64,000 nt of DNA from Aquitalea magnusonii (GTDB lineage Bacteria; Pseudomonadota; Gammaproteobacteria; Burkholderiales; Chromobacteriaceae). Location: assembly GCF_003202035.1 (NCBI RefSeq), contig NZ_QJKC01000006.1, positions 62,001 to 126,000 of the forward strand, read 5' to 3'. A program made the position numbers and the translations under genes. The stretch's first letter is position 1; every line of letters begins with the position of its first letter. Under the pieces are notes generated by a model, which searched no databases, was not told where the DNA came from, and worked only from the letters and a program-made list of their open reading frames with translations. This document shows, piece after piece, positions 1-10,761 of this stretch.

Positions 1-666
1 CTGACGGCGCTCTTCGCGTTCGATCTTTTCGCGCATCAGCTCTTGCTGACGGGCGCGGAAAGCAGCCTGACGCTTTTCTTCCGCTTCGCGGGAGGCTACT
101 TCTTCCGGCGACAGAATGGAGGCCACGGTGCGTACCGGAGCCGGAGCCGGCTTGGCAGCAGGTGCGGCTTCCTTGGCCGGGGCTTCCGCAACCGGTGCTG
201 CCGGTGCGGCGGGCTTGGATTCCACCTTGGGTTCAACCTTTACTTGCGGTTCCGGCTTTGCTTCCGGCTTGACTTCAGCCGGCTTGGTCTCTGCCGCCGG
301 AGCGGGGGCAGAAACAGGTTCGGCGGCCTTGGCTACCGGAGCGGCAACCGGCGCAACTTCCGCCGGAGCAGCTGCCGGAGTGTCTTCCGGACGAACCACG
401 ACACGCTTCTTGCGCGTCTCCACTTTTACCGTACTACCGTCGGCGGTCTTGATTTCACTGGTGGACTTGCGGGTCAGCGTAATACGCGACTCATCACGGG
501 CGCCATGCGAACGCTTCAGGTAGTCAAGAAGCTGGGATTTATCCTGCTCGGAGAGCATATCATCCGGCGTGCGCTTGGCCACACCCGCTGCACGAAGCTG
601 TTCCAGCAATCGTTCAGGCGTGAGGTTCAGCTCACCGGCAAACTGTTTTACATTCGTCAATACCAT
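1..666 (-). CDS. infB: Translation initiation factor IF-2, N-terminal part (cut by window edge)
   Basis: IF-2 is the GTPase that brings initiator tRNA to the 30S ribosome. Only about 222 N-terminal residues are inside the window. The first ~50 residues ([21 protein letters not shown] onwards in shortened form, ending near SHGARDES) match the IF2_N domain. They are followed by a long Ala/Pro/Lys/Glu-rich linker typical of proteobacterial IF-2. The GTPase domain lies beyond position 1. The start is uncertain: an ATG at 666 has a GGGAAG only 4 nt upstream, whereas a TTG two codons later (660) gives better spacing and begins right at the conserved TNVKQF. It is the last gene seen of the rimP-nusA-infB operon, 39 nt after nusA. 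Confidence 0.95.
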   Translation of the reverse strand, partial: MVLTNVKQFAGELNLTPERLLEQLRAAGVAKRTPDDMLSEQDKSQLLDYLKRSHGARDESRITLTRKSTSEIKTADGSTVKVETRKKRVVVRPEDTPAAAPAEVAPVAAPVAKAAEPVSAPAPAAETKPAEVKPEAKPEPQVKVEPKVESKPAAPAAPVAEAPAKEAAPAAKPAPAPVRTVASILSPEEVASREAEEKRQAAFRARQQELMREKIEREERRQ

Positions 667-705
667 GCGTCTTCCCAAATTCCGTAAATACTTCCCGAAG
701 AAGCC

Positions 706-2184
706 TTACTGGTTGAACCAGTGTTCGCGCGCTTTCATGATGATTGCACGTGCAGCTTCAGCTTCAATGCCGGTCATGTCCACCAGATCGTCGACGGCCA
801 GATCGGCCAGATCATCTCGCGTGGACACGCCGTTTTCGGCCAACTTGCGAACCAGCTCGGCGTCCAGACCCTCGATATCCTTCAGGTCTTCGGACACACC
901 TTCGACTTTCTCTTCGGACGCAATGGCCTGGGTGAGGATGGCGTCACGTGCACGGCTACGCAGCTCATTCACCAACTCCTCGTCAAAACCGTCGATCTCC
1001 AGCATCTCGGCGATCGGCACATATGCCACCTCTTCCAGGGTGGCGAAACCCTCTTGCACCAGCACCGTGGCGGTTGCTTCGTCCACGCTCAGGCACTTGA
1101 CGAACAGATCACGCAATTGCGCGTCTTCCGCCTGGTGTTTCTCTTCCGCTTCGGTAACCGTCATGATGTTGAGGTACCAGCCGGTCAGCTCGGCAGCCAG
1201 CTTCACATTCTGGCCGCTGCGGCCAATGGCCAGCGCCAGCTGGTCTTCCTCGACCACCACATCCATGCTGTGGTTGTCTTCATCGATCATGATGCGATTG
1301 ACTTCGGCCGGGGACAGCGCGTTGATCACGAACTGTGCCGGTTCCGGCGCCCACAACACGATGTCGATGCGCTCGCCAGCCAGCTCCTGCGTAACGGCCT
1401 GGACGCGGGAACCGCGCATGCCGATGCAGGTGCCTTGCGGGTCGATGCGGGCATCGTTGGCCTTGACGGCGATCTTGGCGCGCAGACCGGCATCGCGGAC
1501 GGCTTCCTTGATCTCCAGCAGGCCTTCTTCGATTTCCGGCACTTCCAGCTCAAACAGCTTGATCAGGAACTGGCTGGACGTCCGCGACAGCACCAGCTGC
1601 GGACCACGACCCATGCGGTCGATGCGCAGCAGGAAGGCCTTGACGCGGTCGCCCACGCGCAGGTTTTCCTTCGGAATCATCTGATCGCGAGGCAGTACGG
1701 CTTCCAGCTTGCCGCATTCGATGATGGCATTGCCACGCTCGATGCGCTTGATGGTGCCGCTGACCAGGTGTTCGCGACGCTGCAGGAATTCATTCAGCAG
1801 CTGTTCGCGCTCGGCGTCGCGGATGCGCTGCAGGATGACCTGCTTGGCGGTCTGCGCACCAATACGGCCGAATTCCACCGCTTCCATCGGCTGTTCGATC
1901 ACGGCACCCACCTCGATGCGCGGATCATCGTCACGCGCGTCGGTGATGGTGATTTCACGGCTTTCGTTTTCGATCAGCTCGTTCTGCACCACCGTCCAGC
2001 GGCGGAAAGTCTGGTACTGCCCGGTATGGCGGTCGATTTCGACACGCACATCCATTTCGTCATCGGTAAACTTCTTCTTGGTTGCCGAAGCAAGCGCCAT
2101 TTCAAGGGCGGAAAAGACCACGTCCTTGCTGACGTTCTTTTCGCTTGCCAGGGCATCAACCAGCAACAAAATCTCGCGACTCAT
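706..2184 (-). CDS. nusA: Transcription elongation/termination factor NusA
   Basis: NusA binds RNA polymerase and modulates pausing, Rho-dependent and intrinsic termination, and antitermination. The 492 residues are the normal full length for proteobacterial NusA. An N-terminal polymerase-binding domain (starting [19 protein letters not shown]) is followed by S1, two KH domains (the [10 protein letters not shown] stretch, and [12 protein letters not shown] at about 300-315), then two acidic helix-hairpin-helix repeats ending in EHWFNQ. A strong Shine-Dalgarno GGAGGAATGC precedes the ATG. It sits between rimP (51 nt upstream) and infB, the usual operon order. Confidence 0.97.
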   Translation of the reverse strand: MSREILLLVDALASEKNVSKDVVFSALEMALASATKKKFTDDEMDVRVEIDRHTGQYQTFRRWTVVQNELIENESREITITDARDDDPRIEVGAVIEQPMEAVEFGRIGAQTAKQVILQRIRDAEREQLLNEFLQRREHLVSGTIKRIERGNAIIECGKLEAVLPRDQMIPKENLRVGDRVKAFLLRIDRMGRGPQLVLSRTSSQFLIKLFELEVPEIEEGLLEIKEAVRDAGLRAKIAVKANDARIDPQGTCIGMRGSRVQAVTQELAGERIDIVLWAPEPAQFVINALSPAEVNRIMIDEDNHSMDVVVEEDQLALAIGRSGQNVKLAAELTGWYLNIMTVTEAEEKHQAEDAQLRDLFVKCLSVDEATATVLVQEGFATLEEVAYVPIAEMLEIDGFDEELVNELRSRARDAILTQAIASEEKVEGVSEDLKDIEGLDAELVRKLAENGVSTRDDLADLAVDDLVDMTGIEAEAARAIIMKAREHWFNQ

Positions 2185-2235
2185 GCATTCCTCCGAATTT
2201 TTGTCCTTATGCGTGGCGTCAGAGCCCGCCTCCGC

Positions 2236-2664
2236 TCAAAACTCAGGCTCCAGCCTGGCTTTGTCGATATTGGTCAGGGCAATTGCCACGATGCGGCCGC
2301 CGTCCACTTCCAGCTTGACGGCGCCATCTTCAACCCCGGCAAGACGACCGGCAAACTTCTTTTGCTGCTCGACCGGCATGCGCGTCTTGATCTTGGCAAG
2401 CTGTCCGGCAAAGCGCACGAAGTCGGCCTCTTTCTTGAGAGGACGATCCAGCCCCGGGGAGGAAACCTCGAGCCGTTCGTAATTAACGTTTTCAACCGTA
2501 AACAGACGGGTCAGGTGGTTGCTTACCAGCACACAGTCTTCCACCGTGATACCACCGGGCTTGTCCATAAACACGCGATAACCGCCACCCTGGGTCATTT
2601 CGAAATCGACCAGCTCATAGCCTAGACCTGGCAGGGTGTTTTCCAGCAGCAAACGAACATCCAT
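2236..2664 (-). CDS. rimP: Ribosome maturation factor RimP
   Basis: RimP is needed for 30S subunit maturation. The protein is 142 aa, starting [20 protein letters not shown], which fits the usual 140-155 aa. The N-terminal alpha/beta domain contains the conserved [15 protein letters not shown] region and [11 protein letters not shown]; the C-terminal part is a small beta domain ending in KARLEPEF. I chose the ATG at 2664 because GGAAAG lies about 6 nt upstream and the family start matches it; the frame is open further upstream (to 2919), but that extension is not RimP-like. It is the first gene of the rimP-nusA-infB operon. No metY-like initiator tRNA gene is seen upstream, unlike in E. coli. 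Confidence 0.96.
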   Translation of the reverse strand: MDVRLLLENTLPGLGYELVDFEMTQGGGYRVFMDKPGGITVEDCVLVSNHLTRLFTVENVNYERLEVSSPGLDRPLKKEADFVRFAGQLAKIKTRMPVEQQKKFAGRLAGVEDGAVKLEVDGGRIVAIALTNIDKARLEPEF

Positions 2665-2677
2665 TGCTTCTTTCCAC

Positions 2678-2703
2678 AAATAAAAAATGGGCGAAACGCC
2701 CAT
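2678..2703 (-). terminator. Terminator-like hairpin in the rimP leader
   Basis: Read on the minus strand, ATGGGC-GTTTC-GCCCAT (2703 down to 2687) forms a 6-bp perfect stem with a 5-nt loop and is followed at once by TTTTTATTT. That is the form of an intrinsic terminator, placed 23-40 nt before the rimP ATG and inside the expected operon leader. It could attenuate the rimP-nusA-infB transcript. The stem is short, so termination may be partial. Confidence 0.6.
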
Positions 2704-2717
2704 CCCTAAACATCGCG

Positions 2718-2723
2718 ATTGTA
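2718..2723 (-). promoter_or_regulatory. Candidate -10 box for rimP-nusA-infB
   Basis: TACAAT on the minus strand is a 5/6 match to the sigma-70 -10 box. A TTGACA occurs further upstream at 2755-2760, but the 31-nt spacing is too long for the two to form one promoter. The -10 may use a poor -35, or the TTGACA may belong to another start. Weak call from motif only. Confidence 0.3.
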
Positions 2724-2971
2724 ACCCATTCCCGCGAAAAAGAAAACCGAAGCCTGTCAAGCCCCTACCCGCCGCCGTCGCGCACAGGTTCTGTGCTTTG
2801 CGCGAGTTTTTCACATACTGTAAATTAGCCGCAACCCGACGGAGTGCGGGTATATAAGAACGGGCGCAATGTCCGGTCGAAAATTCAGAAACAAATATAT
2901 AGAAGACGCTCGCCAGCACGACCAGCGCCGGCGCGGCACTCTCGAATCAGCACGATGGAGAAACCCTAGAT

Positions 2972-4651
2972 ATGGAAAAGGTTTGGCTAAAGAATTACCA
3001 GCCGGGGGTAGCACACGAGATCGACATCAACCAGTTTCAGTCGATTGTCGAGGTGTTTGATCGCAGTGTAACGAAGTTCCGCGACCGGCCAGCCATGGCC
3101 AATATGGACAAGGTGCTGAGCTATGGCGAGCTGCAAGCGCTGACGGTGCAGTTCGCTTCCTTCCTGCAAAACACGCTGCAGCTGCAAAAAGGCGACCGCG
3201 TGGCCGTGATGATGCCCAATCTGCTGCAGTACCCGGTGGCCGTGTTCGGCACACTGCGTGCCGGCGGCACCGTGGTCAACGTCAATCCGCTGTACACCCC
3301 GCGCGAACTGGAACACCAGCTTAATGATTCGGGTGCCGAGACCATCGTCATCCTGGAGAACTTCGCCAATGTGCTGCAAGACGTGATCGGCCGCACCAAG
3401 GTCAAGAACGTCATCATTGCCTCGATTGGCGACATGCTGGGCTTCCCCAAGCGGCTGCTGGTGAATTTCGTGGTGCGCAAGATCAAGAAGATGGTGCCGC
3501 CCTGGAATCTGCCCGGCCACATCCGCTTCAACGATGCCCTGGCCGCCGGAGCGGCACAGAGCTTCAAGCCGGTGCAGATCGGCCACGAAGACATCGCCTT
3601 CCTGCAATACACCGGCGGCACCACCGGCATCTCCAAGGGTGCCATGCTGGTTCACCGCAACATCATCGCCAACATGCTGCAAGCCGGCAGCTGGGTGAAG
3701 GCGGTGGCGCGCGAGGGGCAGGAAGTCATCATCACCGCCCTGCCGCTGTACCATATCTTTTCGCTGACAGCCAACCTGATGGTGTTCACCGAGCTGGGTG
3801 CGCTGAACGTGCTGATCACCAATCCGCGCGACATTCCGGGTTTCGTCAAGGAAATCAAGAAATACCGCGTCACCGCCATAACCGGGGTGAATACCCTGTT
3901 CAATGCGCTGCTGCACAATCCGGACTTCCTGACGGTCGACTTCTCCAGCTGGCGGCTGGCGCTGGGCGGCGGCATGGCCGTGCAGAAAGCCGTGGCCGAC
4001 AAGTGGAAGCAGGTTACCGGGGTCACGCTGGCCGAAGCCTATGGCCTGACCGAAACCAGCCCGGCCGCCTGCATCAACCCGCTGGACATCAAGGCCTATA
4101 ACGGCACCATCGGCCTGCCCGTCCCCTCCACCGACATCGAGATTCGCGGTGCCGATGGCCAGGCACTGCCGCAGGGCGAACAGGGCGAGCTGTGCATCAA
4201 GGGCCCGCAGGTGATGAAGGGCTACTGGAACCGTCCGGACGAAACCGCCAAGGTCATCGACGAGCGTGGCTTCCTGGCCACCGGCGACATGGCCATGGTG
4301 ACGCCGGACGGCTTCGTCAAGCTGGTGGACCGCAAGAAGGACATGATTCTGGTATCCGGCTTCAATGTTTACCCCAATGAAGTGGAAGACATCGTCGCCA
4401 GCCACCCCGGCGTGCTGGAAGTGGCCTGCATCGGCGTGCCGGATGACAAGTCCGGCGAGGTGGTCAAGGTATTCGTGGTGAAGAAAGACCCGGCGCTGAC
4501 GGAAAAGGATGTCATCCATCATTGCCGCGAAAACCTGACCGGTTACAAGGTACCCAAGATGGTGGAGTTCCGCAGCGAGCTGCCCAAGACCAATGTCGGC
4601 AAGATACTACGCCGCGCCCTGCGCGACCAGGAAGTCGGCAAACAGGCCTGA
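2972..4651 (+). CDS. fadD: Long-chain-fatty-acid--CoA ligase (FadD type)
   Basis: An adenylate-forming enzyme that activates fatty acids with ATP and CoA, for beta-oxidation or phospholipid synthesis at the inner membrane. The 559 aa match FadD length. The P-loop-like AMP motif YTGGTTGISKG is at 213-223. AEAYGLTETSPA follows in the middle, then ATGDMAMVTPDGFVKLVDRKKDMI, and the C-terminal catalytic Lys region PKTNVGKILRRALRD. It is transcribed alone, divergently from the rimP operon, and ends in a clear terminator. The substrate chain length cannot be read from the sequence. Confidence 0.93.
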   Translation: MEKVWLKNYQPGVAHEIDINQFQSIVEVFDRSVTKFRDRPAMANMDKVLSYGELQALTVQFASFLQNTLQLQKGDRVAVMMPNLLQYPVAVFGTLRAGGTVVNVNPLYTPRELEHQLNDSGAETIVILENFANVLQDVIGRTKVKNVIIASIGDMLGFPKRLLVNFVVRKIKKMVPPWNLPGHIRFNDALAAGAAQSFKPVQIGHEDIAFLQYTGGTTGISKGAMLVHRNIIANMLQAGSWVKAVAREGQEVIITALPLYHIFSLTANLMVFTELGALNVLITNPRDIPGFVKEIKKYRVTAITGVNTLFNALLHNPDFLTVDFSSWRLALGGGMAVQKAVADKWKQVTGVTLAEAYGLTETSPAACINPLDIKAYNGTIGLPVPSTDIEIRGADGQALPQGEQGELCIKGPQVMKGYWNRPDETAKVIDERGFLATGDMAMVTPDGFVKLVDRKKDMILVSGFNVYPNEVEDIVASHPGVLEVACIGVPDDKSGEVVKVFVVKKDPALTEKDVIHHCRENLTGYKVPKMVEFRSELPKTNVGKILRRALRDQEVGKQA

Positions 4652-4659
4652 GCCATCCC

Positions 4660-4682
4660 AGCCCGCCCCGGCGGGCTTTTTT
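4660..4682 (+). terminator. Rho-independent terminator after fadD
   Basis: AGCCCGC-CCCG-GCGGGCT (4660-4677) is a 7-bp perfect stem followed by TTTTTTCTT. It begins 9 nt after the fadD stop. Confidence 0.9.
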
Positions 4683-4725
4683 CTTGCTGGCTGTCGCTCG
4701 GCGCCGACTGCAGGCACAATACGGC

Positions 4726-4731
4726 TATAAC
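4726..4731 (+). promoter_or_regulatory. Candidate -10 box of the pilU operon
   Basis: TATAAC, a 5/6 match to the -10 consensus, lies 56 nt before the pilU ATG, just beyond the fadD terminator. No good -35 is seen at the right spacing. Confidence 0.3.
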
Positions 4732-4786
4732 AAGGACAGCGTGCTGTCCGCCACAACAAATCATTCGCCTATCGGGAAACCCAACC

Positions 4787-5944
4787 ATGCTGATGCTGCC
4801 GTTCTTCAAGCTGATGGCCGACAAACAGGCCAGCGACATCTTTTTCACCGCTGACGCACCACCACAGATCAAGATCGATGGCGTGACCCTGCCGATCAAC
4901 GACAAGCCGCTGTCCGCCGACATCGTGCGCCAGCTGGCCTACAGCCTGATGAACGAGGTGGAAATCGCCACCTTCGAGCGCGAACTGGAAATGAACTTCG
5001 GCCGCCTGGTCGACACCCTGGGCAACTATCGCGTCAACATCTTCAAGCAACGCGGCACGGTGGCCATGGTGGTGCGCTTCATCCGCCCGAGGATTCCGTC
5101 GCTGGCCGAGCTGAACCTGCCGGATACGCTGCAGGGGCTGGTGCTGCAAAAGCGTGGCCTGATCATCGTGGTGGGTGCCACCGGCAGCGGCAAAAGCTCC
5201 ACCGTCGCCTCCTTGCTGGAACATCGCAACCAGACCCAGTCCGGCCATATCCTGACCGTGGAAGATCCGATCGAATTCGTCTACCGCCATCAGAAATCCA
5301 TCGTCAACCAGCGTGAAATCGGCGTGGATACCTTTTCCTACCAGAACGCCCTCAAGAACGCCATGCGCGAAGCACCGGACGTGCTGATGATCGGCGAGGT
5401 CCGCGACGCGGAAACCATGACCCACGCCATCAACTATGCGCAGTCCGGTCACCTGTGCCTGAGCACCCTGCATGCCAACAACAGCTATCACATGCTGAAC
5501 CGCGTCATCAGCATGTTCCCCACCGAAAGCCGCAATGCCCTGCTGATGGACCTGTCGGTCTCCCTGCGCGCGGTGATTTCACAGCGGCTGATCCCCACCA
5601 AGGACGGCAAGCAGATCCCGGCGCTGGAAATCCTGATCAATACCCCGCATATCGCCGAGCTGATCCGCAACGGTGAGGTGGACCAGATCAAGGAAGCCAT
5701 CGAAAACAGCATGAGCGAAGGCGCGCAGACTTTCGAACAATCACTGTTCCGGCTCTACCAGCAAGACCGCATCCTGCTGGACGATGCCTTGAAAAATGCC
5801 GACTCGCCCACCAATCTGTACTGGCTGATCAACCATGCGCAGAACAAGCAGGCGGAAACGCAAACAGCCCGCAAGCAACAGCCGGAACGGCAGGACAGCG
5901 ACCACACTGCCACCAGCTTTGACGGATTCACCCTGGATTTATAA
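4787..5944 (+). CDS. pilU: Type IV pilus twitching-motility ATPase PilU
   Basis: PilU is the PilT-paralogous hexameric ATPase that assists pilus retraction at the cytoplasmic base of type IV pili. At 385 aa the length fits PilU rather than PilT. Walker A GATGSGKS is at 130-137, the Walker B/Asp box around LMIGEVRDAETM, and the His box LSTLHANNS follows. The N-terminal PAS-like domain begins LMADKQASDIFF, a typical PilU/PilT start, and a Gln/Lys-rich tail follows residue ~350. pilT is not next to it in this window. Downstream genes follow within 15 nt and then overlap, so it is probably co-transcribed with the ArsC-like gene and dapE. Confidence 0.93.
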   Translation: MLMLPFFKLMADKQASDIFFTADAPPQIKIDGVTLPINDKPLSADIVRQLAYSLMNEVEIATFERELEMNFGRLVDTLGNYRVNIFKQRGTVAMVVRFIRPRIPSLAELNLPDTLQGLVLQKRGLIIVVGATGSGKSSTVASLLEHRNQTQSGHILTVEDPIEFVYRHQKSIVNQREIGVDTFSYQNALKNAMREAPDVLMIGEVRDAETMTHAINYAQSGHLCLSTLHANNSYHMLNRVISMFPTESRNALLMDLSVSLRAVISQRLIPTKDGKQIPALEILINTPHIAELIRNGEVDQIKEAIENSMSEGAQTFEQSLFRLYQQDRILLDDALKNADSPTNLYWLINHAQNKQAETQTARKQQPERQDSDHTATSFDGFTLDL

Positions 5945-5959
5945 AACAAGCACACACAC

Positions 5960-7437
<1,478 letters not shown>

Positions 7438-7459
7438 AACAGCCAGCGTAGCGCATCGC

Positions 7460-7705
7460 TCAGGGCGGCGGCGCAGCCGGATAGCACAGCGGGCACGCCG
7501 GATTACCGCATTTCAGCGCGTACTGCCTCAGCAGACGGTGCAACTGCCCGGAAGGGTTGAGACATTGGTATGATGCTGCCGCCGCCGGCTGCGCCACCGC
7601 GGCCGGCCCGACCTGCTGCGGCGGTGGTGCCGCAGGCAGGCTGGCCGCGCATGCGCCACCGGCCAGCAGCAGGAAACACACGCTGTGGTAGTGCGCCTGT
7701 GTCAT
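7460..7705 (-). CDS. Small putative secreted cysteine-containing protein
   Basis: An 81-aa open frame of unknown function. MTQAHYHSVCFLLLAGGACAAS looks like a short signal peptide, with possible cleavage after the Ala-rich stretch or a degenerate lipobox at GGAC. A Pro/Ala-rich spacer follows, then YQCLNP and KCGNPACPLCYP with four more cysteines. It runs convergently to dapE (22 nt between stops) and divergently from the SPFH cassette. The Shine-Dalgarno is weak (GAGCGA). Coding status is plausible but not proven. Confidence 0.5.
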   Translation of the reverse strand: MTQAHYHSVCFLLLAGGACAASLPAAPPPQQVGPAAVAQPAAAASYQCLNPSGQLHRLLRQYALKCGNPACPLCYPAAPPP

Positions 7706-7794
7706 GATTCGCTCACTTTTTTTCGGCCTATCATTCCGCACAGTGTAGCATTGCCAACACCAGCAGCAGCCCAGATCGCCCCCCAAGCCGGAAT

Positions 7795-9771
7795 ATGAAG
7801 ACGCCAGCCACCCCTCCACCCGTTTCTGCCGACTGCCACCACGAACGGCGCAGTCGCGGCGGCAGCCTGCTGGCCATGCTGGCGGCACTGGCCTGCCTGC
7901 TGTGCAGCCTGCTGCTAGCCGAGTGGCCGGCGCGGCTGTTGTGGCTGAGCGACGCAGCCTCACTCGGCCTGCTGGCCGGCCTGCTCAATGCGGCGGCCAG
8001 CCGGGCGGGCTGGCGCCGGCGCCGCCAGGGCGCTGCCGCATTGCCTGTGCTGCCCTTTGCCCGGCCCGCCTGGCTAGCCCTCCACCCGCGCCGCAGTACC
8101 ACTTCCTACCAGCAGCACCAGCCACTGCGCCGGCTGTTGCTGTGGCCACGTCTGCGGCGGCTGATCGGCCGCCACTGCGGCTGGCCGGTCATCTGGCAGG
8201 CACTGGGCAGCCTGCTGGCCCTGCTGCTGTCGCTGCTGCTGGTGCAGGCCGACCTGAGTGCCGCCACGACCAGCGGCATCAGCCGCCCGTCGCTATTGCT
8301 GCCGGGGCTGTGCGGACTGCTGGCCGCCTTTGCCTGCCTGCTGCTGGAACGCAGGCTGGCACAGGAAAGCGCCACCGACTGGCCGGAGGCGCCGCTGCTG
8401 CTTACCCTGTCACGCGCCATCATTCTTGCCCTGCTGCTGCCTGCGCTGTGCGGGCTGGGGCTGATGCTGGGGCTGGACTGGCTGTTGCCGGGCCTGCCGC
8501 TGGCTGGCTGCTGGCTGCTGCTGCTCAGTGCCGAACTGCTGCTACGCGCCCTGCTCAGCGGATTCCGCCCCTACCACCGGCAGCAGGCCACACCGCCGGC
8601 CTTCAACAGCCTGCTGGCCTCGCTAATGCAGCGCAGCAACCCGGCGCAGCGGCTGCGCCGACAGCTGCAACAGGGGCTGGGGCTGGGGCTGGAATTGCGC
8701 CACAGCTGGGCATTGCGCTTTCTCGGCAGTGCCCTGCGCCCGCTGGCCGCCGGCTTGCTGCTGTGCGCCTGGCTATTGAGCAGCCTCAGCATCATTGGCA
8801 CCGACCAGCGCGGCATCTATCAGCGCTTTGGCGCCGCCGTGGCGGTGTGGCAGCCCGGCCTGCACCTGGGTCTGCCGTGGCCACTGGGCCGCGTCAGCTT
8901 TATCGAGAACGGCCAGATCCATCAGCAGGCCAGCACCTTGCTGCCCGACGATGGCGGCCAGAACGTCAGCGCCGGCAATAACCGCCTGTGGGATGGCCAG
9001 CACCGCGCCGAAAGCATGCAGCTGATTGCCAGCGGCCGCGGCAGCAACCAGTCCATCCAGCTGATGGGTCTGGATGTGCGGCTGGTCTACCGCCAGGGGC
9101 TGCGCGATGAAGACGCGCTGGCGCTGTACCGGCTGAGCGATGCGCCGGCACTGCTGCACAGCCTGGCACAGCAGACCATGCTGCATTACTTTGCCGGCCA
9201 GCAACTGGATCAGCTACTGGGCGAGGGGCTATCGGCCACCTCGCTGCAACTGCGCAACCGCATCCAGCAGCAGCTGGACCGCTCTGCCGCCGGCATCGAG
9301 CTGCTGGCCGTGGTCATACAGGCCATCCACCCGCCGGCCGCCGCCGCCAATGCCTATCATGGCGTGCAGGCCGCGCAGATTCTGGCCCAGGCCAATGTGG
9401 CGGCCGAGCGCGCCCAGGCGGTGCGCAGCCACAGTGCCGCCGTGCAGGCCGCCCTGCGCCAGAGCGCCGCCGCCAGTGCGGCTGCCGCCGAGCAGCTGGC
9501 CGCCAGCCGTGCGGATGCCATTGCCTTCCAGGCCGACCAGCAAGCCTACCAGCTGGCGGGCCAGACCTTTTTGCTGGAGCGCTATCTGCATGCACTGGCA
9601 CACGGGCTGAGTCATACCCGGCCGCTGATCATCGACCACCGTATCCCGGCCGCCGCGCTGCCCACCATCGACCTGCGGCCGGCCGGCACTGCGCCGACGC
9701 TGCCCGGCGTCGAAGTCAAGCCACCACCTGCTACCGGCGCTGCCGCCCGTGCGGCGGTGCCGCACCCATAG
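7795..9771 (+). CDS. Polytopic membrane protein fused to an SPFH/Band-7 domain (HflK-like)
   Basis: A 658-aa protein with two halves. Residues ~24-335 contain about seven hydrophobic segments (near 24-45, 52-68, 133-152, 165-184, 200-226, 229-252 and 306-335). From ~335 an SPFH domain begins (IGTDQRGIYQRFGAAV, then WQPGLHLGLPWPLGRV). The C-terminal part is an Ala/Gln-rich helical coiled coil like those of HflK and stomatins. Ordinary HflK has one transmembrane helix, so the multi-pass extension is unusual. It starts a compact cassette (9-nt gap to the next gene, then overlaps). No clear Shine-Dalgarno is seen before the ATG. Function is unknown; membrane scaffolding or protease/transport control is an inference from the SPFH family. 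Confidence 0.8.
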   Translation: MKTPATPPPVSADCHHERRSRGGSLLAMLAALACLLCSLLLAEWPARLLWLSDAASLGLLAGLLNAAASRAGWRRRRQGAAALPVLPFARPAWLALHPRRSTTSYQQHQPLRRLLLWPRLRRLIGRHCGWPVIWQALGSLLALLLSLLLVQADLSAATTSGISRPSLLLPGLCGLLAAFACLLLERRLAQESATDWPEAPLLLTLSRAIILALLLPALCGLGLMLGLDWLLPGLPLAGCWLLLLSAELLLRALLSGFRPYHRQQATPPAFNSLLASLMQRSNPAQRLRRQLQQGLGLGLELRHSWALRFLGSALRPLAAGLLLCAWLLSSLSIIGTDQRGIYQRFGAAVAVWQPGLHLGLPWPLGRVSFIENGQIHQQASTLLPDDGGQNVSAGNNRLWDGQHRAESMQLIASGRGSNQSIQLMGLDVRLVYRQGLRDEDALALYRLSDAPALLHSLAQQTMLHYFAGQQLDQLLGEGLSATSLQLRNRIQQQLDRSAAGIELLAVVIQAIHPPAAAANAYHGVQAAQILAQANVAAERAQAVRSHSAAVQAALRQSAAASAAAAEQLAASRADAIAFQADQQAYQLAGQTFLLERYLHALAHGLSHTRPLIIDHRIPAAALPTIDLRPAGTAPTLPGVEVKPPPATGAAARAAVPHP

Positions 9772-9780
9772 GAGTCCGCC

Positions 9781-10761
9781 TTGGACCATTCCGCTCACCA
9801 TCATCATCACAACACGCCGCCGCTGCCACCCCGCAGCCTGCGCTGGCGGCAGCTGGCTGCCGTGGCCGTGCTGCTGCTGGCAGCCCTGGCCAGCAGCCTG
9901 CTGCAAGTCCACTCCGGCGAAGCCGTGGTCATCACCCGCTTTGGCGACCCGGTACGCGTGCTGCTGCAACCGGGCCTGGCATGGCGACTGCCACCGCCGC
10001 TGGAAAGCGCCATCGCGGTCGACCTGCGCCTGCGCACCACCTCCAGCGGCCTGCAGGATGTCGGCACCCGCGACGGCTTGCGCGTCATCATGCAAAGCTA
10101 TGTGGCCTGGCAAGTGCCGGCCGATGCCACCCACATCACCCGTTTCCTGCGGGCGGTACAAAACCAGCCGGAAGAAGCCGCGCGCCAGATTGCCACTTTT
10201 GCCGGTTCGGCCATGGAAACCGGCAGCAGCGGCTTTGCCCTGTCCAGCCTGGTCAATACCGATGCCAGCCAGCTGCGCATCAGCCAGCTCGAACAGCGGC
10301 TGCGCCAGCAGCTGGCGCCGCAACTGCTGACCAGTTATGGCGTGCGGGTAGTGGATGTCGGGCTGGAGCGGCTGACACTGCCGGCAGTCACGCTGGATGC
10401 CACCGTGGCACGCATGCGGGCCGAGCGCGACACCATCGCGGCGGAACGCACGGCCAGCGGCAATGAAGAAGCCGCCGCCATCCGCGCCAATGCCGCACGT
10501 GATGCGCGTATCCGTCAGGCCGATGCCAGCGTGGCCGCCGCCCAGATCGAAGCCGGCTCACGGGTGGAAGCAGCCCGCATCTACGCCGCGGCCTACCAGC
10601 GCGCACCCGAGCTTTACAAGACACTGCGTTCGCTGGACACCCTTAACGGCGTGGTCAACAACTCGACCCAGCTGGTATTGCGCACCGATGCCGCGCCCTT
10701 CCGCGCACTGGTGGACGGCCCGCCGGGGCTGAGCGCCAGCAAGAGTGCAAAGGGCCGCTGA
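9781..10761 (+). CDS. HflC-like SPFH/Band-7 membrane protein with a His-rich N-terminus
   Basis: 326 aa. The start is TTG at 9781, chosen because GGAG (9771-9774) sits 6 nt upstream and the frame then reads MDHSAHHHHHN. One transmembrane helix (~25-42) precedes the SPFH domain (SGEAVVITRFGDPVRVLLQPGL), followed by the HflC-type sequence VVDVGLERLTLPAVTLDATV and an Ala/Arg/Glu coiled coil (MRAERDTIAAERTASGNEE). Six of residues 3-10 are His (five in a row at 6-10), suggesting metal binding on the cytoplasmic side, which is of interest next to a metal P-type ATPase. It is not the canonical hflC, which normally follows hfq-hflX-hflK. The stop overlaps the next ATG by 1 nt. Confidence 0.85.
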   Translation: MDHSAHHHHHNTPPLPPRSLRWRQLAAVAVLLLAALASSLLQVHSGEAVVITRFGDPVRVLLQPGLAWRLPPPLESAIAVDLRLRTTSSGLQDVGTRDGLRVIMQSYVAWQVPADATHITRFLRAVQNQPEEAARQIATFAGSAMETGSSGFALSSLVNTDASQLRISQLEQRLRQQLAPQLLTSYGVRVVDVGLERLTLPAVTLDATVARMRAERDTIAAERTASGNEEAAAIRANAARDARIRQADASVAAAQIEAGSRVEAARIYAAAYQRAPELYKTLRSLDTLNGVVNNSTQLVLRTDAAPFRALVDGPPGLSASKSAKGR

